Source: JAYYPW01 sp036128855 | GTDB taxonomy: Bacteria; Pseudomonadota; Gammaproteobacteria; Comchoanobacterales; Comchoanobacteraceae | Reading direction: 5' to 3' | DNA length: 64,000 nucleotides | Assembly: GCA_036128855.1 (NCBI GenBank) | Contig: JAYYPW010000009.1 | Location: 8,403 to 72,402, forward strand | In this document: piece after piece, positions 35,053 through 43,842 of the stretch | How the letters are laid out: each line of letters begins with the position of its first letter | Position numbering within the stretch: position 1 is the stretch's first letter | Program-made: the position numbers and the translations under genes | Notes under the pieces: generated by a model | The model's input: only the letters and a program-made list of their open reading frames with translations | Databases searched by the model: none | Told to the model about the DNA's origin: nothing

Positions 35053-36522
35053 ATGACTATCAACAATACACTACAGATAGCTGACCGATCATTTATCGAG
35101 CTGTGTCAAAAACTCACGGAAATGACGCCCGACGAAATCAATGCCGTCCCATCTCCCGATAGAGATGATATAGAGAACCCTCCCTTTGCTGAGCTGTGCC
35201 AAAACCCTTTAGTAATCTATGCACTATTGCAAAATTTAGGTGTTGTTGCGAAAATATCAGAACAGGGATTAAATGCACGCATAGAGTCTGGACCTGATCA
35301 GGGAAAATCAGTAGTATACGCATTGATGAGCCACCCTGTTGGCTTAGAATTACTTCATTTATGCCCCCAACTCGTCAGGTTAATCTCTACAGAAACGTTC
35401 AACTTTGTACTCGGCAAAACAGAGACCACAGACCTAGTAGAAACACCACTTGGTTCAGTAGAAAACAACCATATAAATTCTATCTCTCCAAACCATGGTT
35501 TTTCAGCTGCTTACTGGTTGACTTCCTATGAAAGAGGATTACAACTACTTGAAAAACATACCCATCTTGCACAAAAATTGACCTATGAAGGTATTAGTAC
35601 AGTTTGTAAAAACCCCTACCATTATAACTTATCGGGATGTTGGCATCTTTTTTATAGTGAGCGTGGGAAAGAGATTCTAAATACTAATCCACATGTAATG
35701 CATTGTTTTACCAGTGAAGCATTTAACACGGTTCGACCAAATACACCAGGACACCCAAGCCTTGCACCCGTACACCTTTTTGCCTACGACAAAAATGCTG
35801 AAGACCTTTTCCTTAATAACCCTTTTCTTATAAACTTAATAGGTCAAGATCACCTCAACAATCCCATACCAGGGAAATCTCAAACACTTCTACACCTTTT
35901 ATTTGAAAAAGAAGATCTCCACTACCAGCTAAACTGGTGCCAAGAGTTCATAAGCCGAATCGATAGTAGTGCATTCAATCGTATAGTTGGCCAGCAAGAT
36001 GGTATGCCAAGCTCTCCTGTGTCGTGGCTATGTAGTACTGAGACAGGTCGAGAGACACTTGCGAATTGCCCCAATCTCAGTGCAAAAATACGTGAAGAAG
36101 GATTTAACCACATACATTATGTGGGTATTGAAGAAGACGGAATGGCCGCTTGCTACTTCTTAGCACAAAGCGAAGCGGGGTTACAAGTATTTGCTCAACG
36201 CCCAGAGCTAGTAAATTTGATTAATTCGAGAGGATGGAACTCCGCTGCCGAGCAAGGCGATCTTGAACGGATAAGTTTTCGTGTTTGGGTGAGAGATCAC
36301 CTTAGTAGAAACCGCCAACTAGCTCGGACAGATGGCGCGCAGTTATTGTTCGATCATTTAGAAATAACCTACCCCAACACCAACGTACACAGAGTCGACA
36401 GTGATTTATCAGATTCGGGTGATGATCACGATAGTAGCTATCGACAAAACACTAGTAATAGCCCACATGTAAGATTTTTTGGACTCCAGAGACAAAATAA
36501 TAGCCATATTGTGCCACAGTAA
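35053..36522 (+). CDS. Protein of eight ankyrin-like helical repeats, unrecognised repeat family
   Basis: The 489-residue protein is built from eight related units covering residues about 45-430. Each unit reads approximately hydrophobic-x-x-L-x5-G-x-x-L-L-x-x-x-P-x-L-x-x-x-I-x-x-E-x-F-N-x-V. Clear examples are GLELLHLCPQLVRLISTETF, GLQLLEKHTHLAQKLTYEGI, GKEILNTNPHVMHCFTSEAF, GRETLANCPNLSAKIREEGF and GLQVFAQRPELVNLINSRGW. Spacers between units vary from about 10 to 35 residues, so whole units run 45-70 residues. The plan, two helices and a loop ending FN, is like ankyrin or other alpha-solenoid repeats but does not fit the ankyrin consensus GxTPLHxA. The C terminus is acidic and disordered (DSDLSDSGDDHDSS). 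A protein-binding effector is the likeliest reading. Confidence 0.8.
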   Translation: MTINNTLQIADRSFIELCQKLTEMTPDEINAVPSPDRDDIENPPFAELCQNPLVIYALLQNLGVVAKISEQGLNARIESGPDQGKSVVYALMSHPVGLELLHLCPQLVRLISTETFNFVLGKTETTDLVETPLGSVENNHINSISPNHGFSAAYWLTSYERGLQLLEKHTHLAQKLTYEGISTVCKNPYHYNLSGCWHLFYSERGKEILNTNPHVMHCFTSEAFNTVRPNTPGHPSLAPVHLFAYDKNAEDLFLNNPFLINLIGQDHLNNPIPGKSQTLLHLLFEKEDLHYQLNWCQEFISRIDSSAFNRIVGQQDGMPSSPVSWLCSTETGRETLANCPNLSAKIREEGFNHIHYVGIEEDGMAACYFLAQSEAGLQVFAQRPELVNLINSRGWNSAAEQGDLERISFRVWVRDHLSRNRQLARTDGAQLLFDHLEITYPNTNVHRVDSDLSDSGDDHDSSYRQNTSNSPHVRFFGLQRQNNSHIVPQ

Positions 36523-36854
36523 AAACATGCACTCGAGTCACAAGCAAATATATTTTGTGTGTTTTATGCATATCTCCAGTAGCTAGTATTACCTACAAAA
36601 AAATAAAGAATACCTATACACCCCACAAATGGAGCTTCGTACAACTAAAAAAATCCTTAAACATGAAACATAAAAAAGGTAGTTGCGTAAAGATTGGTAT
36701 TTTAATCTATGAAATAATAGTTTATATCAAAAATACATCTCGCCTTTTCATTTTTATGACTAGCGATTTTCTCTTTTCAAAAAGAGCCACTAAAAAACTA
36801 GATAAAGAGGAAAATACATACTATATTTACAATCAAGAATAAATAAAACACTAT
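36523..36854. other. 332-base intergenic region
   Basis: A 95-codon plus-strand frame (36555-36842) spans most of it, but its composition (Lys/Tyr/Ile-rich, no ribosome binding site, non-ATG-like context) fits chance reading of AT-rich DNA. No RNA gene recognised. Confidence 0.4.
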
Positions 36855-38078
36855 ATGGCTAATAAAGAAATTAATAATCATCCAGTTGTTTCAACTCAAC
36901 AGAAAACAAGCGATTCTCAACAGAATAACACAGTGACAGCATCGTCTTTTTTTGATGATCCAAAAATTATCACAACCCTTGAAAAGTATACTCCCTGTAA
37001 ACTAGACCTTCATAAGATTGAGACAAGAAACCACTTACCCTTATACACCTTAATTACATCAAAGGATCCCACCAGAGATCTAAAAGTAAAAATTCAAGAA
37101 GAAAAAGAAATACTCAATTCAAAAATCCAAAAAGCTTCAGAACAACACGGTTTTCTATATTTTATTAACCAGATCATCACAGCTTTTAAAAATCTGATAT
37201 TTATCGCTATCCACATTCTAAGCTTGAGCATGATCCCAATTCCCGAAAGCCAAGCCAAAAAAGATCTCCGTGAACTCAAAAAAAGAGAAAAAGAAGACCT
37301 ATACAAACTAGATGAAATTCAAAAAAATACTCAAAGTCTGACCTCTGAGTTAAATCAACTCATCCAAACACTCAATCAGAAATTCATCCCTACAGACTTA
37401 ATCCTACCCACTCTGACTGATAAAATAAATACATCTAGCAGTAAACTCTATGACCTCCTAGAAGATGTTAAAAAAGTCAAATTGGAATACTTCAATAACT
37501 ATAACGAAAAACAAAATGTATACACAAATAAAAGTTTAGAAAACGGATTATTCAAGGATAAAGATATAACAAAATGGATGGATAATATTATACAGTCAGA
37601 CAAGATGCTTGTTGATAAGCATAAATTAACGACCAATAAAATAGATGCTATCCAGCAAGAAACTTTAGACACCTATGCCTATGCACTTTCACAAACAAAT
37701 ATTGGCACGGAAGATCAAAAAAAAGATCTTGAACAAGCACAAGCAAGACTCCATCTATTAATCAAAATAGCAAACCGTATACGTGGGCAACCTCTAGATA
37801 ATCCACAAAAACAGGTCCGTAGTGAAATAAAAGATCTTGGCAACCTAATTCTTGCGTTAGACAAATATAATCAGCATGTAGACAACCAGAGACCATCATC
37901 CTATTCAAAACAAAAAATCGAAAGATTAAAAGATGCCCCAGAATCTAGGAAAAATAAACAGTTTCGTTGGGCAGAACAACTTACAAAATACTCAGAGGCG
38001 GACAAAAAAGGAAGACCTAGAGGCGAAACGATAGAATTAGAAGAGACCGAGTCAAGATCACCAAATAACCATTTTTAG
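36855..38078 (+). CDS. Orphan coiled-coil protein with hydrophobic hairpin
   Basis: A 407-residue protein of no recognised family. A hydrophobic region at about 99-129 (LYFINQIITAFKNLIFIAIH and ILSLSMIPIP) sits between two charged coiled-coil helices: VKIQEEKEILNSKIQKASE before it and KKDLRELKKREKEDLYKLDE after it. The remainder is helical and rich in Lys, Gln, Asn and Leu. No signal peptide. Layout matches the other hairpin orphans (1232, 60616, 61540) and resembles chlamydial Inc-type or translocated membrane effectors, but that link is by shape only. The C terminus (RGETIELEETESRSPNNHF) has the Glu-rich composition seen in some Dot/Icm substrates. Confidence 0.75.
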   Translation: MANKEINNHPVVSTQQKTSDSQQNNTVTASSFFDDPKIITTLEKYTPCKLDLHKIETRNHLPLYTLITSKDPTRDLKVKIQEEKEILNSKIQKASEQHGFLYFINQIITAFKNLIFIAIHILSLSMIPIPESQAKKDLRELKKREKEDLYKLDEIQKNTQSLTSELNQLIQTLNQKFIPTDLILPTLTDKINTSSSKLYDLLEDVKKVKLEYFNNYNEKQNVYTNKSLENGLFKDKDITKWMDNIIQSDKMLVDKHKLTTNKIDAIQQETLDTYAYALSQTNIGTEDQKKDLEQAQARLHLLIKIANRIRGQPLDNPQKQVRSEIKDLGNLILALDKYNQHVDNQRPSSYSKQKIERLKDAPESRKNKQFRWAEQLTKYSEADKKGRPRGETIELEETESRSPNNHF

Positions 38079-38101
38079 TATTCAGGACACATAAATTAAA
38101 A

Positions 38102-38174
38102 AGCTGGTGAAGGGACTTGAACCCCCGACCGGCTGATTACAAATCAGCTGCTCTACCGACTGAGCTACACCAGC
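38102..38174 (-). tRNA. tRNA-Thr (TGT anticodon)
   Basis: On the minus strand a 73-base cloverleaf begins GCTGGTGTAGCTCAGTCGGT and folds with a 7-bp acceptor stem GCTGGTG/CACCAGC, D-arm AGCTC/GAGC, anticodon arm GCTGA-TTTGTAA-TCAGC and T-arm with GGTTCAAGTCC. Anticodon TGT reads ACN threonine codons. The discriminator is T and no CCA is encoded. It sits alone between two orphan genes with a consensus promoter just upstream. Confidence 0.96.
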
Positions 38175-38184
38175 ATAGGGTAAA

Positions 38185-38213
38185 ATTATAGGCATCCTTA
38201 GGAAAAAAGTCAA
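38185..38213 (-). promoter_or_regulatory. Sigma70 promoter of tRNA-Thr
   Basis: Minus strand: TTGACT (38213-38208), 17-base spacer, TATAAT (38190-38185), 11 bases before the mature 5' end of the tRNA. Confidence 0.75.
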
Positions 38214-38360
38214 GCATATGCAGACTCTTATAAGCTGTATTAGGCGACAAACCTAAGCTCATACCACATTTACGTCTTTATATATAAAACATGACCAACT
38301 TTTTACCATGTCTTAATGTCTCGCCAGAGTAACCAAGCACAGAAAAAAAACAGGATGTAA

Positions 38361-38388
38361 TTGACAAAATGAAGAAAAATTGTATAAT
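38361..38388 (+). promoter_or_regulatory. Consensus sigma70 promoter of the ankyrin gene
   Basis: TTGACA (38361-38366), 16-base spacer, TATAAT (38383-38388), then AAAAAAGGA as ribosome binding site before the ATG at 38409. Confidence 0.72.
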
Positions 38389-38408
38389 CAAACAAAAAAG
38401 GATTCGTC

Positions 38409-40028
38409 ATGACCAATTATGTATCTGAACTAGATTACCTGGTTACAAACCTTCACAACTTATTAAGATCTGATGATACAGAATTTCTAAATACATATTT
38501 AGCGAGCAATGAGCAAAAGTTTTTAGCTAGACGAATATTGGTACAAGACATCGGATTATACATTGGACACGATGATGTACCGCTAAAAAATTATATTTGT
38601 GTAGTAAATCACTTTACCCGAGACCTTAAAGATCTTCTAGATAACGCACTTGTATCTACGAGTATAAAATGCTTCATTAGAAAGATGACCACTACCAAAA
38701 TTCTATTACCGAGTCAAACATGGCATGAATTATGCCAACAAGCACAAAGTGGCAATTTAGAGAGCATCAAACACCTTATAAGAGGAGATGATCCACACAC
38801 ATTCGGCTTCAAGCACTTAAAAATTTTCCACAACTCTTTCATATATTACAGCACAAAAAAAGCGCAGTTAGATTATTTAAAAGAACATATTTTCCCTCAA
38901 CTCAAGAAAGAGTTTCATAATCAATACAGAAAAATTGAACGTTTAGAAATTATTAAAGAATGGGATAGTACCCTAAATCAGAATAATTTTTCTGATATAA
39001 AAATATTTTGTGAGAGTCATCTCCATTATGACTTACCCAATATACCTATTCGTGGCAAATTGCCTATATCGATTGCGATTGAAAAAAATAATGTAGCACT
39101 TATAAACTTCCTTCTAAAAAAAGGCACTCTTGAGAAGGAAAATGGATTTACTGAAGCATTCTCAACGGCTTCTAGATACGGCAATACCGCTGTACTAACA
39201 TACCTAATCCAATATAAATCCAATAAATTAACCGATGAAATTATCTTAGAAGGTATCGATCAAGCAATCTACGGTGATCAATTAACTACTTTTGAATATT
39301 TCAAAGAGTACTTTGATTTCAAACCCAGTAAAACAACTTTAAAATCCTGCATGCGGCATAGCGCACTGAGTATTTTTCAATCTCTTTACAACAGAAAAAC
39401 CAATCACTTTCCACTTCATGTTGAAATAGAGCATAACCGAGGCCCAATTTCTTGTGCTTTTTCTATGGTTGAAAACAAGCACCATGAATTTCTCCAATAC
39501 ATAACTGAAACTGAAAAAGCAGATCAAGCTTCGGTAGGATCGGAACTAGCTGAACCATTAATTGATAAAATTCAAGGCGCAATACCAAACTGTCTACATG
39601 CCATAGATAAAAAAACCAGTATGCAACCGAGCATATGGAGAACGCATATAGCTCATCAGCATGAGCAAGAAGAAATAGACAAACGGCAAATACACGATGC
39701 TGGATTGACCATACATAGTCCATTAGAAAAAGGCTATAGTCTTGTACACTATGCTGTAAAGACCTACCTTGAGAAAGACCAAAAATTAATTCAAGATGTA
39801 ATAAAATATAAAAATTTCACTAGATCACTATTTCTATCAAGGATTAAATTAGACTATCTAATTTGGCACAAGCCAACTAATGATGAATTAATCACTATCA
39901 CTGAGTACAAGAATGCAAAGAAAAACCTCAAAATCTTATTACAAGCACCGAGAAATACTCGACTACGAGATCTTCTAGGAGCTCAAAGCCTAGACAAAAG
40001 CACAAGTATGCACTGGAGCAAACGATAA
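38409..40028 (+). CDS. Ankyrin-repeat protein
   Basis: A 539-residue cytoplasmic-type protein without signal peptide or membrane span. The middle holds ankyrin units at about residues 212-290: KLPISIAIEKNNVALINFLL then KKGTLEKENGF, and EAFSTASRYGNTAVLTYLIQ, each with the helix-turn-helix-beta pattern (xAxxxGNxxxxxxLL). A weaker earlier unit is WHELCQQAQSGNLESIKHLI near residue 100. A late segment (GYSLVHYAVKTYLEKDQKLI) may be another. Ankyrin repeats bind proteins and are frequent in effectors of Legionella, Coxiella and other intracellular bacteria. The strong promoter and ribosome binding site indicate good expression. Binding partner unknown. Confidence 0.85.
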   Translation: MTNYVSELDYLVTNLHNLLRSDDTEFLNTYLASNEQKFLARRILVQDIGLYIGHDDVPLKNYICVVNHFTRDLKDLLDNALVSTSIKCFIRKMTTTKILLPSQTWHELCQQAQSGNLESIKHLIRGDDPHTFGFKHLKIFHNSFIYYSTKKAQLDYLKEHIFPQLKKEFHNQYRKIERLEIIKEWDSTLNQNNFSDIKIFCESHLHYDLPNIPIRGKLPISIAIEKNNVALINFLLKKGTLEKENGFTEAFSTASRYGNTAVLTYLIQYKSNKLTDEIILEGIDQAIYGDQLTTFEYFKEYFDFKPSKTTLKSCMRHSALSIFQSLYNRKTNHFPLHVEIEHNRGPISCAFSMVENKHHEFLQYITETEKADQASVGSELAEPLIDKIQGAIPNCLHAIDKKTSMQPSIWRTHIAHQHEQEEIDKRQIHDAGLTIHSPLEKGYSLVHYAVKTYLEKDQKLIQDVIKYKNFTRSLFLSRIKLDYLIWHKPTNDELITITEYKNAKKNLKILLQAPRNTRLRDLLGAQSLDKSTSMHWSKR

Positions 40029-40074
40029 AATACTTATAGTTGTAAAATCCGTCTAATTGTATAACAGGCAAACA

Positions 40075-40102
40075 TTGCAATACACACAACACATGGTATC
40101 AT
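40075..40102 (+). promoter_or_regulatory. Probable sigma70 promoter of gltX-hemB
   Basis: TTGCAA (40075-40080), 16-base spacer, TATCAT (40097-40102), 26 bases before the TTG start of gltX. Confidence 0.5.
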
Positions 40103-40127
40103 TGTTTATTTTCAAGGGATTAACATT

Positions 40128-41759
40128 TTGAAGACCCGTTTTGCACCCTCCCCCACAGGATCATTACACATTGGTGGTGCACGCACCGCTCTGTACAATT
40201 ATCTACTTGCTAAACGACACAATGGCTGTTTTGTATTGCGTATTGAAGATACAGATCAAGAACGTAACACTCAGGCCTCTCTCCAGAGCTTGCTAGAAGA
40301 GCTTACCTGGCTTGGCCTTGACTGGGATGAAGGACCAAAACCCACTGACACCACGCAGTATAATGGCCCTAATGGACCTTATTGCCAAAGTCAAAGACAT
40401 ACTATCTATCAATCCTACGCAGAAAAGCTACTGCAAAAGGGCTTTGCTTACTATTGTTTTGCTACAGAAGAAGAAATTGCAGCACAAAAGGAAGCCAGTA
40501 ATGAAACACACAGCTTCAAATTTCAAAGCCCCTATCGCAACCTCTCACTTGCTGAAGCAGAAAAAAAGCGCGCTGAAGGCCATCAAGCGGTTATACGTTA
40601 TAAAAACACCCACCAAGATGAGGTATTCCATTTCAACGATTTAGTACGTGGAGATATCGAGTTACCTGGAAATATGATTGGCGATTTTGTTATATTACGA
40701 CGCGATAAAAGCCCCGTATATAATTTTTGTTGTGCCATTGATGATGCGACGATGGAAATAACCCTTGTTTTGCGTGGCGAAGAGCATCTTCCTAACACCC
40801 TGCGTCAGCTTATGATTTACGAAGCATTAGATCTTAAAAAACCAGATTTTGGGCATTTATCTTTAATTTTAGATCAAGATCATAAAAAACTCTCTAAACG
40901 CAGTGGAGCCTCCAGCATTTCTGATTTCAGGAAACTCGGTTACACACAGGAGGGTTTATTAAACTATCTTGCCTTGCTGGGCTGGTCAGATCCTGAACAT
41001 AGAGAAATATTATCTTTATCCGAATTAGCAGCAAGCTTCTGTACAGACAGGTTAAATCCAGCAGCACCAATGTATGATATGGAAAAGTTAAGATGGGTTA
41101 ATAGCCAACAGATAAAAACCTACCCTACAGAGAAACTCTATCAAAGCATTCAGCCCTTCATACGAGATCTAGATATTCCAAAAGACCCTGAATGGCTAAA
41201 AAAGTGTATCGGGTTTTTTCACCAAGACTTCCACACGCTAGCAGAAGCTCCTGCTATTTTACGCGGCTTTACTACCTTACCACCTTTGTATACGAAAGAT
41301 GTCGAAGATGTCCTCAAATGGGAGACTACCAACACAGTATTATTCCAATGGGCAGAAAAGCTCTTTAATTATGCCTGTTCTATGGAGGGTATATCTCCAG
41401 AAATTCAGATTAACAAGCTTAGCAAAGCCTTGTTACCTTCTGAAAAAACCACCTGTAACACAATAGCAATACTCATAAAGAATCTCAAAAATAAACCTAT
41501 AAATAATATATATCAAACAATATCCGATTCGCTAACTATCAACGCTGAGTTCTATTTACCTGTTGAGAACTATCAAGCGCTTGTTAAAGAGATACAAAAA
41601 GAAAAAAGCATTAAAGGTAAACAACTATTTATGCCTATACGAATTGCAATGATTGCGTCTCCACATGGTGCCGATATGAAAATTATCATACAAATACTCA
41701 CACTCAAACAATTAATTATTCGATCTCTTAGCGCATTAATACAGGAGCAAAAACGATAA
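40128..41759 (+). CDS. gltX: Glutamyl-tRNA synthetase
   Basis: GltX charges tRNA-Glu with glutamate; Glu-tRNA also feeds haem synthesis through the C5 pathway. The 543-residue enzyme starts with TTG (KTRFAPSPTGSLHIGGARTA, with the HIGH-type motif at residues 14-17). DFVILRRDKSPVYNF and the KMSKS-type loop DHKKLSKRSG follow. The anticodon-binding C-terminal part is present, ending in KGKQLFMPIRIAMIASPHG, but is longer than usual (E. coli has 471 residues), with an insertion around PSEKTTCNTIAILIKNLK. TTG is the only start that keeps the conserved N terminus. The stop overlaps the hemB start by one base (TAATG), so the two genes are translationally coupled. Both supply tetrapyrrole synthesis, which makes the pairing sensible. 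Confidence 0.95.
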   Translation: MKTRFAPSPTGSLHIGGARTALYNYLLAKRHNGCFVLRIEDTDQERNTQASLQSLLEELTWLGLDWDEGPKPTDTTQYNGPNGPYCQSQRHTIYQSYAEKLLQKGFAYYCFATEEEIAAQKEASNETHSFKFQSPYRNLSLAEAEKKRAEGHQAVIRYKNTHQDEVFHFNDLVRGDIELPGNMIGDFVILRRDKSPVYNFCCAIDDATMEITLVLRGEEHLPNTLRQLMIYEALDLKKPDFGHLSLILDQDHKKLSKRSGASSISDFRKLGYTQEGLLNYLALLGWSDPEHREILSLSELAASFCTDRLNPAAPMYDMEKLRWVNSQQIKTYPTEKLYQSIQPFIRDLDIPKDPEWLKKCIGFFHQDFHTLAEAPAILRGFTTLPPLYTKDVEDVLKWETTNTVLFQWAEKLFNYACSMEGISPEIQINKLSKALLPSEKTTCNTIAILIKNLKNKPINNIYQTISDSLTINAEFYLPVENYQALVKEIQKEKSIKGKQLFMPIRIAMIASPHGADMKIIIQILTLKQLIIRSLSALIQEQKR

Positions 41760-42796
41760 TGCCAATCTCAAGACCCTTTCCTGCATTTCGTAGTCGAAGA
41801 ATGCGACGATACGAGTGGTCACGAGCTTTGGTTTGTGAACATAGATTACATCCAAATGATTTTATTTTACCTATATTCGTACACGATAAAACCGTGTCAG
41901 AACCCATTAAATCCATGCCTGGTGTCGTTAGGCATAGCCTTGAAGACTTACTAGCAACCTGTGAAATGGCATTACGTGCAGAAATTCCAGCTATAGCTAT
42001 TTTCCCAGTTATCCCTGAAGAGAAAAAAGATAGAAATGGCACAGAGGCTTTACGAGAAGACAATATACTTCTTCAAGCTATTGCTATTGTACGCAAACAA
42101 AAGTGGCCTCTAGGAATCATAACAGACGTTGCATTAGACCCTTATACTACGCACAGCCACGACGGTATCTTAAAAAAAGATGGAACAGTAGATAATGACA
42201 AAACCATCCATATCCTAGCCAAACAAGCCTGTTTACAAGCTCACGCAGGAGCAGATATCATTGCCCCTTCAGATATGCAAGACGGTAGAATTGGTGTAAT
42301 ACGTAAAGCACTCGATACAAAAGAACATACAGAAGTTGGCATCCTATCCTATACAGCCAAATATGCGTCTGTATTCTATGGGCCATTTCGTGATGCTATC
42401 GGAGCACACGGATTACAAAGCAATACGAATGTTTATGCAAAAGACAAAAAACACTATCAGTTAGCACCCAGTAATCGAGATGAAGCAATACACGTTGCTA
42501 ACCAAAGTCTGCAGGAGGGTGCTGACTGTCTCATGGTAAAGCCAGGCATGCCTTATCTTGATATTATTCAGACTCTAAAAGAAAAATGCCAAGCACCCGT
42601 TTTTGCTTATCAAGTAAGTGGAGAGTACAGCATGTTAAAAAGCCTTGCGCAAACCATGGGGAAAGATGATGATGAAATATTTTTAGAAGCAAGTCTTTGC
42701 CTGAAACGCGCAGGCGCACAAAATATATTAAGTTATCACGCCATCCAACTTGCAAGAGCACTACAAGCAGGCAAAGACCCTTGCAATTATAGATAA
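41759..42796 (+). CDS. hemB: Delta-aminolevulinic acid dehydratase (porphobilinogen synthase)
   Basis: HemB condenses two aminolevulinate molecules to porphobilinogen, the second common step of haem synthesis. The 345-residue protein has normal length. Schiff-base lysines are present: K201 in SYTAKYASVFYGPFRDA and K261 in CLMVKPGMPYLDI. Other landmarks are NDFILPIFVHD, FPVIPEEKKDRNGTEA and ADIIAPSDMQDGRIGVIRKA. The metal site around GIITDVALDPYTTHSHDG has the Asp-rich, Cys-poor form of Mg-dependent bacterial enzymes rather than a Cys3 zinc site. The start ATG overlaps the gltX stop. Cotranscription with gltX is near certain. Confidence 0.96.
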   Translation: MPISRPFPAFRSRRMRRYEWSRALVCEHRLHPNDFILPIFVHDKTVSEPIKSMPGVVRHSLEDLLATCEMALRAEIPAIAIFPVIPEEKKDRNGTEALREDNILLQAIAIVRKQKWPLGIITDVALDPYTTHSHDGILKKDGTVDNDKTIHILAKQACLQAHAGADIIAPSDMQDGRIGVIRKALDTKEHTEVGILSYTAKYASVFYGPFRDAIGAHGLQSNTNVYAKDKKHYQLAPSNRDEAIHVANQSLQEGADCLMVKPGMPYLDIIQTLKEKCQAPVFAYQVSGEYSMLKSLAQTMGKDDDEIFLEASLCLKRAGAQNILSYHAIQLARALQAGKDPCNYR

Positions 42797-42883
42797 TAAA
42801 CGACGCAAAAGAATAAATTCTACCTACTTATACATCCATAAATTGTCAGAATATGAAAAAGCAACTTATATCTTTATGCATCT

Positions 42884-42941
42884 AAAGCGATTACCCTCAA
42901 ACAACCACACAATTTGCGTATCGCTTTGATCATGGTATGAT
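42884..42941 (+). promoter_or_regulatory. Promoter-like sequence overlapping an inverted repeat before the 42967 gene
   Basis: TTGCGT (42914-42919), 16-base spacer and TATGAT (42936-42941) precede the ATG at 42967. AAAGCGAT (42884-42891) pairs with ATCGCTTT (42920-42927), which overlaps the spacer. It could be a weak stem-loop after hemB or an operator for the next gene. Confidence 0.4.
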
Positions 42942-42966
42942 GGTTTAGGTTTAATTTGTCTTCATT

Positions 42967-43572
42967 ATGAAAATATGTATAATTTTCGGCCATCACAATA
43001 CGAAAGATTCATTCAACGCACATATTCGAGATACGTTTATTCAGGAAGCAGAACGATGTGGTCACGAAATAGATTTGGTTAATCTCTTTGAAGAAAAAGA
43101 GCAACTACCATTTTATAATTCTACTATAAACCCACCTCCAAAACTGGTAATACATTATAGAGAACGACTAGAAAAAGCAGATGCATTTTTTTTAATCAGT
43201 CCATGTCATAACCTCAGACTAAATGCGATAACTGAAAACTGGATAGACTGGGTATTACATCCTAACTGGTTTTTCTCTTATCGATCTATGTTCCCTAAAA
43301 GTAAGTATTTCAAAAACTATGGTTTCCCTGTCGCAGGTGCTATGAAAGGTAAACTGGGAATTGTATCTATAACATACGGGGGCCCAATGATTACCTATTT
43401 TAACTTTTCTATTTTTGATAATATCCCATATAGAAGAATTAAAAAATCTGTTTTTCACCTCGGCGGATTGAGAACCAAATACCTACGTTTCTACTCTGTC
43501 TTACCTAATATGACTCAAAAAGAGTTTCAAAAACATATGGACAAAGTCAAAAAGTTCGCTCAGTCTCTCTAA
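42967..43572 (+). CDS. Flavodoxin-fold NAD(P)H quinone oxidoreductase family protein
   Basis: A 201-residue protein of the NQO1/KefF/MdaB-like flavodoxin fold, which reduces quinones using FMN or FAD. Features are the starting strand MKICIIFGHHNTKDSFNAHI with phosphate-binding loop, the helix with ERCGHEIDLVNLFEE, the ADAFFLISPCHNLRLNAITENWIDWV segment in its middle third (cofactor contact, with aromatic W), and KGKLGIVSITYGGP before the final helices. The gene begins 170 bases after hemB behind its own promoter-like site. It is probably a detoxifying quinone reductase; exact substrate and cofactor are not clear from sequence. Confidence 0.82.
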   Translation: MKICIIFGHHNTKDSFNAHIRDTFIQEAERCGHEIDLVNLFEEKEQLPFYNSTINPPPKLVIHYRERLEKADAFFLISPCHNLRLNAITENWIDWVLHPNWFFSYRSMFPKSKYFKNYGFPVAGAMKGKLGIVSITYGGPMITYFNFSIFDNIPYRRIKKSVFHLGGLRTKYLRFYSVLPNMTQKEFQKHMDKVKKFAQSL

Positions 43573-43842
43573 GCCATCCAATTACTCAGATACAACATCT
43601 CCATTAAAGTAAAAGGTCAACTTATAACTACTTGTGCCGACAACAAAGACAACAATGAACAAAGTAAAAATACTATCCCTTAATCGAACTTGAACCTTAA
43701 TAGATACTATATAAGATCTCAATCATTTTCATTCAGCATGGCCTGAGACAAAGAAAATAGATACTCTAGTTTTGTCTAAAAAGGCGCTCGTGTCTTCTAT
43801 TGCACACTATTAAACAAGCCATTACATCGAGTAGTAACTATT

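Noticed and set aside
36555..36842. 95-codon plus-strand ORF in the gap before the 36855 gene
   Set aside because: Residue composition and lack of start signals fit an open stretch by chance.
26892..43672. Identical string AATGAACAAAGTAAAAAT seen near 26892 and 43655
   Set aside because: It is short and AT-only in character; matches of this length are expected by chance in DNA of this composition.
43680..43700. CGAACTTGAACC segment resembling a tRNA T-arm on the reverse strand
   Set aside because: No acceptor or anticodon stem can be formed around it.
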